Notes: generated by a model not told the origin, from the sequence alone. Numbered from the stretch's first letter, positions 1 to 8,365 are shown. The stretch is 64,000 bases of DNA from Castellaniella sp036379515 (GCF_036379515.1 NZ_DASVGN010000038.1:1-64000); one strand, 5' to 3'. Made by a program: numbers and translations.

Positions 1-255
1 TGCTGCGGCGTATTTTTTGAGTGTCGCAACCGAGGGGGAGTGCTTTCCGGTAACCAGGGCGTTTTCTAGTCGAGCAACAGCAGAGGCTTTGGTACCCATG
101 CGTTCGGCCACTTGTGCCTGGGTGAGCCCCGCTTCACGCCGAGCTTTCAGGATGGTATCCAGCATCGGCATTTCTTCGCGCTCGATACGTTCATATTCGG
201 CGCGAACTTCTGGATCCGATAAGGCCAAAGCCTTGAGCTCTTCATGAGTGCGCAT
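1..255 (-). CDS. XRE-family antitoxin (HigA-like), C-terminus cut by window edge
   Basis: Partner antitoxin and autorepressor of the toxin gene immediately upstream. The ATG is at 255 on the minus strand and the frame stays open to base 1, so at least 85 residues are present and the stop lies outside. After a charged N-terminal helix (about residues 1-30) comes a Cro/CI-type helix-turn-helix at roughly residues 35-75, with the typical signature AGLTQAQVAERMGT followed by ASAVARLENAL. Toxin-first order with a 14-bp overlap is characteristic of HigBA / Gp49-type type II toxin-antitoxin pairs, which normally repress their own promoter. Family is clear; the exact subfamily is inferred. Confidence 0.85.
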   Translation of the reverse strand, partial: MRTHEELKALALSDPEVRAEYERIEREEMPMLDTILKARREAGLTQAQVAERMGTKASAVARLENALVTGKHSPSVATLKKYAAA

Positions 256-574
256 TTTGAATCTCCTTCAATCGTGCTTCGGCGATGTGGCGCTCTGCCG
301 GAGGTGTCTTGTCGGTCTTCTTCACGAAACAGTGAAGCATCACAATACGGCGACCGACGCGTGTGCAATAAAACACCCGGGCAATTCCTTCAGCCCCTTT
401 CAGGCGCAATTCGAATAGACCGCCACCAAAAGCCTTGGTATGTGGCTCTCCGAGGTTGGCGCCCGCTGTGATCATGCGGTCGGTCAGGTTGAAATAGCGG
501 GCCAGTAGGGTCTTAGGGAGTGCCAGCACTTTGGCTTCCACATCTTCACTGTAGTAGTGAATGGTGTATGACAT
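242..574 (-). CDS. HigB/RelE-type toxin, phage Gp49-like family
   Basis: A 110-residue basic protein expected to act as a type II toxin, in this superfamily usually a ribosome-dependent mRNA interferase. The family pattern is visible: an early stretch with HYYSEDVEAKVLALP, the central GLFELRLKGAEGIARVFY, then VMLHCFVKKTDKTPPAE and a C-terminal helix RHIAEARLKEI. These match the Gp49-like (DUF891) group. Length is normal. It overlaps the start of the XRE antitoxin by 14 bases, so the two are translated as one unit. The gene looks intact, with no frameshift or missing core motif. It is the only complete toxin gene in a region otherwise full of gene fragments. Confidence 0.87.
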   Translation of the reverse strand: MSYTIHYYSEDVEAKVLALPKTLLARYFNLTDRMITAGANLGEPHTKAFGGGLFELRLKGAEGIARVFYCTRVGRRIVMLHCFVKKTDKTPPAERHIAEARLKEIQNAHS

Positions 575-636
575 AAGTTGATGTTAACAAATATGTGAAT
601 AATTGGTCAATGGAATCGGCGATCACTCGCAGGCAG

Positions 637-945
637 CTACTGCTCAATTCCCAGCTCGGCTTCTGTCGGGGATTGTGTCAGGTTGAGGGCATTTCGATCT
701 GTTGCCAGTTCATGATTTGTCACGGGCGACAGGTCATGCGCCAGCCCCTTGACCCCCAGCCGATCCACCCGTTCTGGCAGCCTATCGGCATCATCCGTGA
801 ACACCACGACCTCATGGCGCTCGCGCGAGATGCTGACGTAGTAGGTATCCTGGGCCGTGGTGCGGCTGAAGGTTTCCGCGTTGTACAGCACCTGGTCGGT
901 GGGCAGGGTGATGCCTTTGTCGCCAGTCTCGATGGTGTGGGTGCA
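637..945 (-). pseudogene. C-terminal fragment of a TraI/TrwC-type conjugative relaxase
   Basis: The minus-strand frame read from about 945 down to the stop at 637 contains GITLPTDQVLYNAETFS, then TTAQDTYYVSISRERHEV and VVFTDDADRLPE. This is the pattern at the end of the helicase domain of MobF relaxases (SRARHE-type helicase motif VI). No start codon, nicking domain or Walker motifs are present and an in-frame stop lies just upstream, so this is a remnant. It abuts, out of frame, the AbiEi-like fragment on the same strand. That suggests a deletion brought two unrelated gene ends together after loss of an integrated conjugative element. Identity rests on motif memory. Confidence 0.65.
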
Positions 946-1136
946 TCAGCCAGCTCGTAGTGGTCCAGCAGGTAGCCTAGACGGCGGATCACGGCGCCAA
1001 CGCCGAGGCGTTCCGCATACTCTACGAGCTGTTCGACTTTCAGCGTGTCTCTCTTCATCCATAGGCCTTTGGCGACCTTTGTGATCCCGCCGACATATGC
1101 GGGATGCCGCAGTCCATCAATGACGGTGCGCGCCAT
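942..1136 (-). pseudogene. Fragment of an AbiEi-type (type IV TA) antitoxin
   Basis: From the ATG at 1136 the minus strand reads about 65 residues containing DMARTVIDGLRHPAYVGGI (the first D M pair includes upstream frame), VAKGLWMKRDTL and RLVYAERLG-like text, ending in RRLGYLLDHYELAD. This resembles the central/C-terminal part of AbiEi antitoxins, in which GGI..VAKALW and YAERLG..AVARRLGFLLE recur. The winged-helix N-terminus is missing, and after about base 942 the frame runs into unrelated sequence in which a second frame encodes the relaxase tail. No AbiEii nucleotidyltransferase toxin is seen nearby. I regard it as a dead fragment; a short expressed peptide cannot be excluded. Confidence 0.55.
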
Positions 1137-1267
1137 GTCACCGATCAGGACGAATTGAGCTGGCAGATGATGCGGTGGGCGATCCTGTTAGATGTGTGGT
1201 AGCTGCTATCCTGCTGTATTGCTGCCGGGGTTAGGGGGGCTTGGCACACTACCGACTTCGAAGTTCC

Positions 1268-1626
1268 ATGGAGAAATTTATGCAGAATGCGCCTGTTTGT
1301 TGGATCATTGCAGGCCCCAATGGCGCCGGGAAGGCTGGCGGATTGAGCTGATCTATCTGGCGCTACCCAATATGAAGCTTTCCTTGAGCCGGGTTGCGGA
1401 GCGTGTCGCCCATGGCGGGCATGATATTCCGCGTAGTGCCATAGAGCGGCGTTTCAGCCGCAGCCTGTACAATTTGTTCACATGCTACACAGCGAAGGCT
1501 GATCGTACGCAGTGTCATCTGAACAGTGGAGATGTTCCAGTCCTTGTATTTATTCAGGGAAAGGATCACCTTGAAGTCCTGGATGAGCCGGTCTATCGGC
1601 ACTTGAGAAGCGAGGCAGGCTTATGA
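1268..1626 (+). pseudogene. Zeta-type toxin kinase with internal deletion
   Basis: The ATG at 1268 opens MEKFMQNAPVCWIIAGPNG and reaches a P-loop (GPNGAGK) at about 1315-1335. Directly after the Lys codon the sequence jumps, out of frame, into text for a domain end: GWRIELIYLALPNMKLSLS, RVAERVAHGGHDIP, IERRFSRSLYNL, ending at 1626. In intact zeta/PezT-like toxins roughly 80 residues, including the catalytic Asp and substrate loop, lie between these two pieces. That stretch is missing here and the halves are in different frames, so the toxin should be inactive. The stop overlaps the start of the small downstream gene (ATGA), as in the intact pairs of this family. Confidence 0.7.
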
Positions 1627-1826
1627 AATCCCAATACGTTGAAGAACTCGCGGTCTTGAAATGCTTGCAAGAGGCCGTCCAGGAAGCGCTTGACCGCAAG
1701 CGTCGCCTGGGTCAATACGCGGTTGTCTGGAAGGACGGTGACGTGGCCTATATCGGGCCAAATGCGCCTGTGGCGCAAGGGCATCCTCGTGGATCAGGCA
1801 AACACTCACAAGAGAGCGTCAGGTAA
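1623..1826 (+). CDS. Small partner protein of the zeta-type toxin
   Basis: Encodes 67 residues starting MKSQYVEELAVLKCLQEAV and continuing EALDRKRRLGQYAVVWKDG then IGPNAP. Small proteins of this kind sit, with the same 4-base overlap, immediately after chromosomal zeta-type toxin kinases and probably serve as antitoxin or accessory factor; that role is inferred from gene order. The C-terminal 20 residues are rich in Gly, Ser and His and may be a changed tail. Its toxin partner upstream is broken, so the gene may be a relic kept without selection. Confidence 0.5.
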   Translation: MKSQYVEELAVLKCLQEAVQEALDRKRRLGQYAVVWKDGDVAYIGPNAPVAQGHPRGSGKHSQESVR

Positions 1827-2247
1827 CAATTCATTTTGTCCTTCATTTCTTTGAAAACCGCGCGGATCCTGGGTTTCAGATCGACAGGAGGGTATTCGAT
1901 CAACCGGACAGGCGTCCTTGGGTAACCTTTGGACAGGCCCAGGATAACGCGGTTTCGGCGCATGCAGCCTCCAGCGATGTCTCGCAGACACGAGCCTTGC
2001 TGAGCAGCACCCCCAGAAGGGTATTTTTGATGGTATTGGCGAAGTCTGGCAGAAAATTACCGAATGAAATCAATGCCATTCAACAGCAAACAACCATTGA
2101 GCGGGAGTGAGAAACCGTCACGAGCAGGAGAATACACGCCTGGGGTCCAGCCGATGGCTGCGACAAGGACCAGTCGGTGATGACTGATTACACCATTCGC
2201 TCAGCAGGTTGAGACATGGGGCCCGCTGCATACGCCGCAAGCGGAAA
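1827..2247. other. Gene-poor remnant region, no gene recognised
   Basis: About 420 bases between the toxin remnants and the PNPOx-family gene. The plus strand has a stretch without stops (about 1818-2110, no convincing start). The minus strand has a 71-residue frame (1748-1963) whose text looks protein-like (SKGYPRTPVRLIEYPPVDLK and AVFKEMKDKMN) but matches nothing I recognise. Base composition is lower in G+C than the flanking genes. No tRNA, terminator or attachment-site repeat was found. It is probably eroded accessory DNA. Confidence 0.4.
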
Positions 2248-3231
2248 TCAGGCGGCCACGGGGACCTGCCAGGTGCCCGTCCGGGCAAGCTGATCCGCGT
2301 ATTGCGGCGCACTCCACCGCAACGGTAGCACGTGGTGACAGCGTCGTACGCGCTGCAGGTGGAACCGCACCAAACGCAGCGCCCCCGCAAAACCGGCAGT
2401 CTGCGGGTCATCCCACAGCACCTCGGTGAGGGCTGCCGCAAACAGCAGATCGCCTGTCCCAAAGTCAACGAACAGCAAGCCGGCGCGTGGATGGTGGACC
2501 AGATTTCCAATCGTATTGAAATACGAATTACCGACAAAATCCGGAATCGTCAGTGTCCGCTCATCATCCATGCGGACAAAGCCAGGACGCCCGCCCTTGT
2601 GGGACACGTCAGCTCCTCGCGCCAGCCCTGCGCGCGGGTCAAGATTGGCGCTTGCAATGAAGAAGGTGTCCGCCTGCCCCACGAGCAGCTGATCAGAGTC
2701 GCTCAGCTGGTCCGAATCGGGTTCCACGCCGGTTGGCCCCATGTCGGCAGGCTCGCAGGTGCGCGCCTGGATGTACTTCTTGCAGTTGCCGAAAGTCTGC
2801 CAGACCTTCAGGGTGGCACCTTGCGCATCCACTGCTGTCAACACACCATTGACTCGATTGCGCCGACGCGTCGGGAACTGAATGCCCAGTGTCCCGACAA
2901 ATTCGTCCACCTGCCACGGACCCGCCGGGTCTCCCTCGACGGCGGAACCCTCAATACGCAACGTGTGCGCATCCAGCGAGTGCACAAATCCGGGTACGCC
3001 ATAGCGCAGGGACGCCCATGGCTGTCCATCGGCATCCAGGCGGCCTATTGCCAAGTAAGGTAGTTGCGGGAAGAACTCGCGATGCTGATCGGTCAGATAA
3101 TCGCGGATCCCGGCGCGCCGCACCTGCTGCTCGATCGCAGTGCGGATCCCGAGGCGGTCATGCACCTCGTCTTCGCCGTTGTGAAACGGGGACTCGGCTG
3201 GTATCCAGCCTGGAATGGAATTGAGAGGCAT
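2248..3231 (-). CDS. Pyridoxamine 5'-phosphate oxidase-family (flavin-binding split-barrel) protein
   Basis: Encodes 327 residues if translation starts at the ATG at 3231 (MPLNSIPGWIPAESPFHNG); 24 further upstream codons are open but Arg-rich and unlike the family. It shows two split-barrel-type segments: residues about 45-100 (FPQLPYLAIGRLDADGQPW followed by YGVPGFVHSLD) and about 190-290 (QADTFFIASAN, GGRPGFVRMDDERTL, DFVGNSYFNTIGNL, RAGLLFVDFGTGDLL). Such proteins bind FMN or related cofactors and are often N-terminal parts of FAD/NAD-binding fusions; here it stands alone and the substrate is unknown. It is divergent from the LysR gene at 3405 with 173 bases between, so that regulator may control it. 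Confidence 0.8.
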   Translation of the reverse strand: MPLNSIPGWIPAESPFHNGEDEVHDRLGIRTAIEQQVRRAGIRDYLTDQHREFFPQLPYLAIGRLDADGQPWASLRYGVPGFVHSLDAHTLRIEGSAVEGDPAGPWQVDEFVGTLGIQFPTRRRNRVNGVLTAVDAQGATLKVWQTFGNCKKYIQARTCEPADMGPTGVEPDSDQLSDSDQLLVGQADTFFIASANLDPRAGLARGADVSHKGGRPGFVRMDDERTLTIPDFVGNSYFNTIGNLVHHPRAGLLFVDFGTGDLLFAAALTEVLWDDPQTAGFAGALRLVRFHLQRVRRCHHVLPLRWSAPQYADQLARTGTWQVPVAA

Positions 3232-3404
3232 GATCGATAGGGTGCTCCGCCAAAGCCGGGGCCATGCGCCAATCCGCAAGCTTCTCAGGCGAGAGACCGT
3301 CATCGCATGAAGGCCTCCGGGCTCCGTTCAGGACAACAATACTGCCACTGCATTTTTGGCATAAGAGGGATAATCATAAAAACATAGTGCGTTTTCATTG
3401 AACA

Positions 3405-4379
3405 ATGAACAAGTTCTCCAAGGTCAACCTCAACCGGTTGGCAGTATTCGCCGCAGTCGTCGAACAAGGGTCGTTTACAGCCGCCGCACGCGAAATCGGA
3501 ATGGCCAAGACCATGGTGAGCACTCACATCCGACGCCTGGAAGCCGAGTTGGGGGCCACCTTGTTCGTGCGCACCACACGCCAAGTCACGCTCACCGAAA
3601 CCGGCGCCGCATTCTACACGAGGAGCCGTGACGCCCTGCAAGAGATTGGCGCGGCCGTCGAGGCTGTCGGAAACGCACAGGGCACGGTGCGCGGGACATT
3701 GCGCGTGACCGCACCCATCGACTACGGTGCCGCTGTGATCACCCCTTTTCTGGTCAGACTCCAGCAAAAATATCCCGAACTGCAGGTGGACCTGCTGTGC
3801 GCGGACCGGCGCTTCGATCTGGTCGCCGACCACATCGACATCGCCGTCCGCCTGGGGACACTGGCAGACTCGACCCACCACGCGATACGCCTGGGCGGCT
3901 ACACGAAGTGGCTGGTGGCCAGCCCCGACTTCCTTGCTCGGAACGGCACGCCGGGCACGCTGGCTGAAGCGGCTGCGCAACCATTCATCGCGTTATCGGT
4001 ACTGAGCCAACCATTGACGTACGAGTTCAGCGGGCCTCGCGGGCAGGTTCGACGTGTGCGGTTCAACCATCGGCTGGCCACCAACACCGCGAATGCCTGC
4101 CGGGCGGCCGCCCTGGCGGGAGGCGGTCTTGCAATGCTGACGGACTTCTCCATCTCCGGTGATGTGGCTTCCGGGCGCTTGGTGCGGTTGATGCCCGAAT
4201 GGGCACCCGCAGAATCGGACATCCATGCCGTCTTCCCGTCGGCACGGCACATGCCGCTGAAAGTGCGGGCCTTCATCGACGAAATCAGGCGTGATCGTCT
4301 CGTCCGGGAAGCCCGGCGGACGCCGCCGCTCCCTTTGCACACTGCATCATTTGAAACAAGCACTGGAGCGAGACAATGA
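3405..4379 (+). CDS. LysR-family transcriptional regulator
   Basis: Encodes 324 residues. Residues about 8-65 form the winged helix-turn-helix (LNRLAVFAAVVEQGSFTAA, IGMAKTMVSTHIRRLEAELG, LFVRTTRQVTLTETG). The rest is the periplasmic-binding-protein-like effector domain ending near residue 300. The overall pattern (GTLRVTAPIDYG, TPFLVRLQQKYPEL) is that of the large LysR subgroup often found divergent from an oxidoreductase gene. It lies opposite the PNPOx-family gene, the likely target through shared intergenic operators. The C-terminal 25 residues are Pro/Thr-rich and probably disordered. The inducer cannot be inferred. Confidence 0.93.
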   Translation: MNKFSKVNLNRLAVFAAVVEQGSFTAAAREIGMAKTMVSTHIRRLEAELGATLFVRTTRQVTLTETGAAFYTRSRDALQEIGAAVEAVGNAQGTVRGTLRVTAPIDYGAAVITPFLVRLQQKYPELQVDLLCADRRFDLVADHIDIAVRLGTLADSTHHAIRLGGYTKWLVASPDFLARNGTPGTLAEAAAQPFIALSVLSQPLTYEFSGPRGQVRRVRFNHRLATNTANACRAAALAGGGLAMLTDFSISGDVASGRLVRLMPEWAPAESDIHAVFPSARHMPLKVRAFIDEIRRDRLVREARRTPPLPLHTASFETSTGARQ

Positions 4380-4416
4380 CGGCTCCAATGAAAAAACCTG
4401 AGCAACTGAAACCAAT

Positions 4417-5112
4417 ATGAAAACGATCGGTCTTATCGGTGGGATGAGTTGGGAATCCACTGTTCCCTATTATCGCCAGATCAATGAAGCAGTCAAAAAC
4501 CGGCTGGGCGGGCTGCATTCGGCCAAAATTATCCTATTCAGCGTCGACTTTCACGGCATTGAGGAACTGCAGCACGCTGGTGATTGGGATACTGCGGGAA
4601 AACAGTTGGCTGATGCGGCAACAGCCTTGGAGCGGGCCGGTGCAGAATGTGTGGTGATCTGTACGAACACCATGCACAAGGTGGCTGAGCAGGTGCAGGC
4701 AGCCGTGTCGATCCCGCTGCTGCACATTGCCGATCCCACTGCGGCAGCAATCAAGGCTGCCGACCGGAATACCGTGGGCTTGCTCGGGACTCGCTTCACA
4801 ATGGAGCAGGACTTCTATCGTGCGCGTCTGGAACGCGATCACGGCTTGAGCGTCCTTGTCCCGGAGGAGCAGGATCGCGTCGTGATACACCGCATCATCT
4901 ATGATGAACTGTGCCTTGGCATCGTGAAAGACGCCTCGCGCGAGCAGTATGTGGCGATTATTGAACGCCTCGTTGCCAAAGGCGCGCAAGCCATTATTCT
5001 TGGCTGTACAGAGATATCGCTACTGGTGCAGCCTGGCGACTCGTCCGTTCCCCTTTTCGATACGACTGCGATTCATGCAGCCGAAGCCGCACGCTGGTCG
5101 ATGGAGAGCTGA
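4417..5112 (+). CDS. Aspartate/glutamate racemase-family protein
   Basis: Encodes 231 residues, the usual size for the family. It starts with MKTIGLIGGMSWEST, a hallmark of the YgeA/RacX-type amino-acid racemases. Two catalytic cysteines are in place: CTNTMHK at about residue 83 and GCTEIS at about residue 193, so a cofactor-independent racemase using paired Cys acid/base residues is expected. The substrate could be Asp, Glu or a broader set and cannot be read from sequence. It follows the LysR gene by 37 bases on the same strand, so it may be co-transcribed, but no functional link is evident. Confidence 0.88.
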   Translation: MKTIGLIGGMSWESTVPYYRQINEAVKNRLGGLHSAKIILFSVDFHGIEELQHAGDWDTAGKQLADAATALERAGAECVVICTNTMHKVAEQVQAAVSIPLLHIADPTAAAIKAADRNTVGLLGTRFTMEQDFYRARLERDHGLSVLVPEEQDRVVIHRIIYDELCLGIVKDASREQYVAIIERLVAKGAQAIILGCTEISLLVQPGDSSVPLFDTTAIHAAEAARWSMES

Positions 5113-5236
5113 TTCAAGCGGCGTATCACAACCAGGCGGCGGACCGGCCTCGGTCATTGGCCGCAAGAATCGGAGTGTCGGTGATGAAAGTCCTGCGTAC
5201 TCTGACCTTGTGATTGTTACTGACGGGGCTTTTGCC

Positions 5237-6109
5237 ATGAATACGACCCTTGCCCACAAAACCGAAGACGACCAGAGCGATACTGCTGCTAAACGTACTG
5301 CGCTGGTAGCGCGGGCCTGCTCGCTGATCGAGGCTTCGGAGACGCCGCCTTCGCTGCACGATCTGGCAGCCAAGGTAGGCATGAGCCCGTTCCATTTCCA
5401 TCGTCTCTTCAAGGCCGAAACGGGCCTGACGCCCAAGGCGTACAGCTCGGCCTATCGCGCCCGCAAGCTGCGTGAAGGATTGAGCAGCCCGGACGCGTCC
5501 ATTACCCGCGCGATCTACGACAGCGGGTTCAACTCCAACAGCCGGTTCTATGAAGCCTCTGGCCAGTTGCTGGGCATGCATCCACGCAACTATCGAGCTG
5601 GCGGTGCGGGCGCAGTCATCCGCTTCGCGGTGGGCCAGTGCTCGCTGGGCGCCATCCTGGTCGCCCAGAGCCAGCGCGGCATCTGCGCCATCTTGCTGGG
5701 TGACGATCCCGACTGTCTGGTGCGCGATCTGCAAGACCAATTCCCCAAGGCGGAGCTCATCGGCCGTGACAATGAATTCGAGCAATTGATCGCTCAGGTA
5801 GTCGGCTTCATCGAAGCGCCCTCGATTGGCTTGCGCTTGCCGCTGGACATACAGGGCACAGCCTTCCAGGAGCGCGTTTGGCGTGCACTGCGCGAGATCC
5901 CGCCCGGTACCACCATAAGCTACACCGAGATCGCAGAGCGCATCGGCTCGGCCAAGGCAGTGCGCGCCGTAGCCCAGGCCTGCGCCACAAACCCTATCGC
6001 CGTGGCCATTCCCTGCCACCGCGTCGTGCGGCGCAACGGTGATCTGGCTGGCTATCGTTGGGGCGTGGATCGCAAACGAGAACTGCTGCGCCGCGAGGCT
6101 CGGGCTTGA
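5237..6109 (+). CDS. ada: AraC/O6-alkylguanine-DNA alkyltransferase fusion (Ada-like, lacks the N-terminal Cys-Zn domain)
   Basis: Encodes 290 residues from the ATG at 5237. Residues about 25-115 are an AraC-type DNA-binding domain (PPSLHDLAAKVGMSPFHFH, KAETGLTPKAY). Residues about 125-285 are the alkyltransferase, with the acceptor cysteine at residue 260 in IPCHRVVRRNG and the downstream GYRWGVDRKRELL. The methylphosphotriester-sensing zinc domain at the start of enterobacterial Ada is absent, so classic activation by methylated phosphotriesters is not expected. The protein should repair O6-methylguanine by suicide transfer and may regulate from the AraC domain. An upstream open frame to 4949 overlaps the racemase gene and is unlikely to be real. 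Confidence 0.9.
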   Translation: MNTTLAHKTEDDQSDTAAKRTALVARACSLIEASETPPSLHDLAAKVGMSPFHFHRLFKAETGLTPKAYSSAYRARKLREGLSSPDASITRAIYDSGFNSNSRFYEASGQLLGMHPRNYRAGGAGAVIRFAVGQCSLGAILVAQSQRGICAILLGDDPDCLVRDLQDQFPKAELIGRDNEFEQLIAQVVGFIEAPSIGLRLPLDIQGTAFQERVWRALREIPPGTTISYTEIAERIGSAKAVRAVAQACATNPIAVAIPCHRVVRRNGDLAGYRWGVDRKRELLRREARA

Positions 6110-6134
6110 TGGCGAGACTCCCCCTGCTTCTTGC

Positions 6135-7208
6135 TCACGCTGCTGCTGCGGCAGGGGCGACTTCGACCAGCACGACGCGATTTCCGCCCTGTGCCTTGGC
6201 TGCGTACAGGGCTCGATCGACCCGCTGCAGTGCAGTATCAAAATTGTCCGCGCCGTCGAGCATCGTGGCGCCAAACGAGGCGGTGACCTGATGCACCGGT
6301 GCCAACGACAACTGTGCGATCGCCAGCTGCAGGCGCTCGGCCACCATATGCAGGCCGGCCGCATCAATGCCCGGCACGAGGACCAGGAATTCCTCGCCTC
6401 CCCAACGCGAGACGTATTCATCCGGGCGTAGCAACGCCTTGCAGCGCCCGGCAACTGCTCGCAATACCCGGTCGCCGGCCGGGTGGCCATAGGTATCGTT
6501 GACTGTCTTGAAGTGATCCAGATCCAGCATGATCAAACCGGCAGATCGGGTGTCGCTGAGCAAGTCCCTGAGCACGCGTTCGCCCAGGCGGCGGTTGTAG
6601 ATACCGGTTCCCGGGTCACGGTGCAGCATGACCTCCATTCGCTCGATCGTATCGGTCAGCCCGCGTCGAACCGGCAACAGCACGACCACCATGAGGCTGA
6701 CCGGCCCATAAGCCATCAGCAGGTCCAGACCACGCGGGGTCCACATCTCATCGGGGTGCAGCGCCAGGTAAGTCAGTATCGGCAGTGCAGCCGGCAGCCA
6801 GCAGAGCAGCGCCGCCATGAAAGCACGATGACCCGGGATGAAGATCATCACCATCATCAGCAGGATCACGAACAATGATCCCACCGGCGGCAGCACGTCG
6901 ATCAGTCGTATGCCAGGCGTCGATGCTGCTTGATAGATGTAGAGCCACGCCGGCGCGATTACTCTCAGCGCCCCGAGGGCCAGCGCCACGTACAAGACCG
7001 CCTGCAAGCGCCAAGGGTGCCGCCTCAGTGTGATGATCAGGCCGGCAAAGATGGCAACTCCAACGGGCGATACGACCAGATTCAGCAGGTGGTGGACCGG
7101 ACTGAGCCAGTGGACCAGCGTGGCGATGACACCCGCGAACAACGACAGCCACAGCATGACCAGGACGGCAACGCGGACGTAACTGTCTTCGGGCTCTTGC
7201 GTGGGCAT
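6135..7208 (-). CDS. Membrane-anchored GGDEF diguanylate cyclase
   Basis: Encodes 357 residues. About six hydrophobic segments fill residues 10-185 and should anchor it in the inner membrane. The GGDEF domain follows at about 195-350: DPGTGIYNRRLGERV, MLDLDHFKTVNDTYGH, active loop WGGEEFLVL, and ASFGATML. Key catalytic residues look intact, so synthesis of cyclic di-GMP is expected. The allosteric inhibition site upstream of the active loop reads RPDE rather than the usual RxxD, so product feedback may be weak. No EAL domain is present. It is convergent with the ada-like gene (25 bases apart) and stands alone. Confidence 0.92.
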   Translation of the reverse strand: MPTQEPEDSYVRVAVLVMLWLSLFAGVIATLVHWLSPVHHLLNLVVSPVGVAIFAGLIITLRRHPWRLQAVLYVALALGALRVIAPAWLYIYQAASTPGIRLIDVLPPVGSLFVILLMMVMIFIPGHRAFMAALLCWLPAALPILTYLALHPDEMWTPRGLDLLMAYGPVSLMVVVLLPVRRGLTDTIERMEVMLHRDPGTGIYNRRLGERVLRDLLSDTRSAGLIMLDLDHFKTVNDTYGHPAGDRVLRAVAGRCKALLRPDEYVSRWGGEEFLVLVPGIDAAGLHMVAERLQLAIAQLSLAPVHQVTASFGATMLDGADNFDTALQRVDRALYAAKAQGGNRVVLVEVAPAAAAA

Positions 7209-7320
7209 CGTCAGGCGCAGGCAAAGTTGGGACGCCAGTGTAGCATTCGGCCCGGCGGGCTCAGCAGCAGGAAAGGGTGGGGAATGAGGGGAATGATGAC
7301 CTACCCCTCGTGGACCAACC

Positions 7321-8298
7321 TTACATCAGCAGGTGCTCGGCCGCATTGCTGCCACCCAGAATCACATAGTTGACCTTGCGCACGTCGGCGAGCACGGTGC
7401 CGCCGGCATAGCTGATGGAGCTTTGCAAGTCCTGTTCCATCTCGGTCAATGTATCGGCCAAGTGCCCCCTGATTGGTTCCAGGATGCGTTTGCCCTCTAC
7501 GTACCGATACTCGCCTTTATTGATGTCGCTGGCAGACCCGTAGTATTCCTTGAAGCGTTGGCCGTCGACTTCCACGGTCTTGCCGGGGGACTCTTCGTGC
7601 CCGGCAAACAGTGACCCTATCATCACCATCGAGGCTCCGAACCGGATGCTCTTGGCAATGTCGCCATGGCTGCGGATTCCGCCGTCGGCAATGATGGGCT
7701 TGGTCGCCACGCGGGCGCACCATTTCAGCGCCGAAAGCTGCCAGCCCCCAGTACCGAAGCCGGTCTTGAGTTTGGTGATGCAGACCTTGCCCGGCCCGAC
7801 GCCCACTTTGGTGGCGTCAGCCCCCCAGTTTTCGAGATCGATGACGGCTTCGGGGGTTGCTACATTGCCCGCAATGACGAAGGATTGAGGCAGTTTTTTC
7901 TTGATGTGGCCAATCATGTCGCGCACGGTATCGGCGTGGCCATGAGCAATATCGATCGTGATGTAGTCCGGCGCCAGGTTCTGTGCTGCCAGTTCGTCGA
8001 TCGTCGCTTCGTCGCGAGGCTTGACGCCCACTGAGACACTGGCGATCAGGTGGCGAGCCTTCATGTCGCGCACGAAGGCCACGCTATCGAGGTCGAAGCG
8101 GTGCATGACGTAAAAATAGTCGTGCTCGGCAAGCCAGATGCACAGATTTTGGTCTATGACCGTTTTCATGTTGGCCGGCACGACAGGCAGGCGAAACCGG
8201 TGCCCGCCGAACTCGATGTGGGTGTCGCATTCGGCGCGACTTTTTACCCGACACTTGCGCGGCAGCAGCAGCACTTGGTCGTAATCAAAGATTTCCAT
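7321..8298 (-). CDS. guaC: GMP reductase, short Firmicutes-like type
   Basis: Encodes 325 residues. It catalyses NADPH-dependent deamination of GMP to IMP in purine interconversion. The IMPDH/GMPR barrel is complete: the N-terminus MEIFDYDQVLLLPRKCRVK, VVPANMKTVID, catalytic-cysteine loop GPGKVCITKLKTGFGTGGW, then ADGGIRSHGDIAKSIRFGA, GSLFAGHEESPGK and MEQDLQSSISYAGG. No CBS domains are present, which separates it from IMP dehydrogenase. Sequence and length match the short bacterial GuaC typified by Bacillus rather than the 347-residue E. coli type, unusual for a betaproteobacterium. The start has GAAATCC before the ATG at 8298. It is monocistronic. Confidence 0.92.
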   Translation of the reverse strand: MEIFDYDQVLLLPRKCRVKSRAECDTHIEFGGHRFRLPVVPANMKTVIDQNLCIWLAEHDYFYVMHRFDLDSVAFVRDMKARHLIASVSVGVKPRDEATIDELAAQNLAPDYITIDIAHGHADTVRDMIGHIKKKLPQSFVIAGNVATPEAVIDLENWGADATKVGVGPGKVCITKLKTGFGTGGWQLSALKWCARVATKPIIADGGIRSHGDIAKSIRFGASMVMIGSLFAGHEESPGKTVEVDGQRFKEYYGSASDINKGEYRYVEGKRILEPIRGHLADTLTEMEQDLQSSISYAGGTVLADVRKVNYVILGGSNAAEHLLM

Positions 8299-8365
8299 GG
8301 ATTTCTGGTATCACACGTATTGAAGACAAGACAGCGGCCCCCTTGAGCCGTGCCGAGTCAGTGTA

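Noticed and set aside
2332..3063. Plus-strand frame of 243 codons opposite the PNPOx-family gene
   Set aside because: No family features, while the minus-strand frame shows clear split-barrel text.
5126..6490. Long open frame on the minus strand (about 454 codons)
   Set aside because: It lies antisense to the ada-like gene and runs into the diguanylate cyclase gene. Its text is Cys/Arg/Gln-rich without any motif, a shadow of a GC-rich coding strand.
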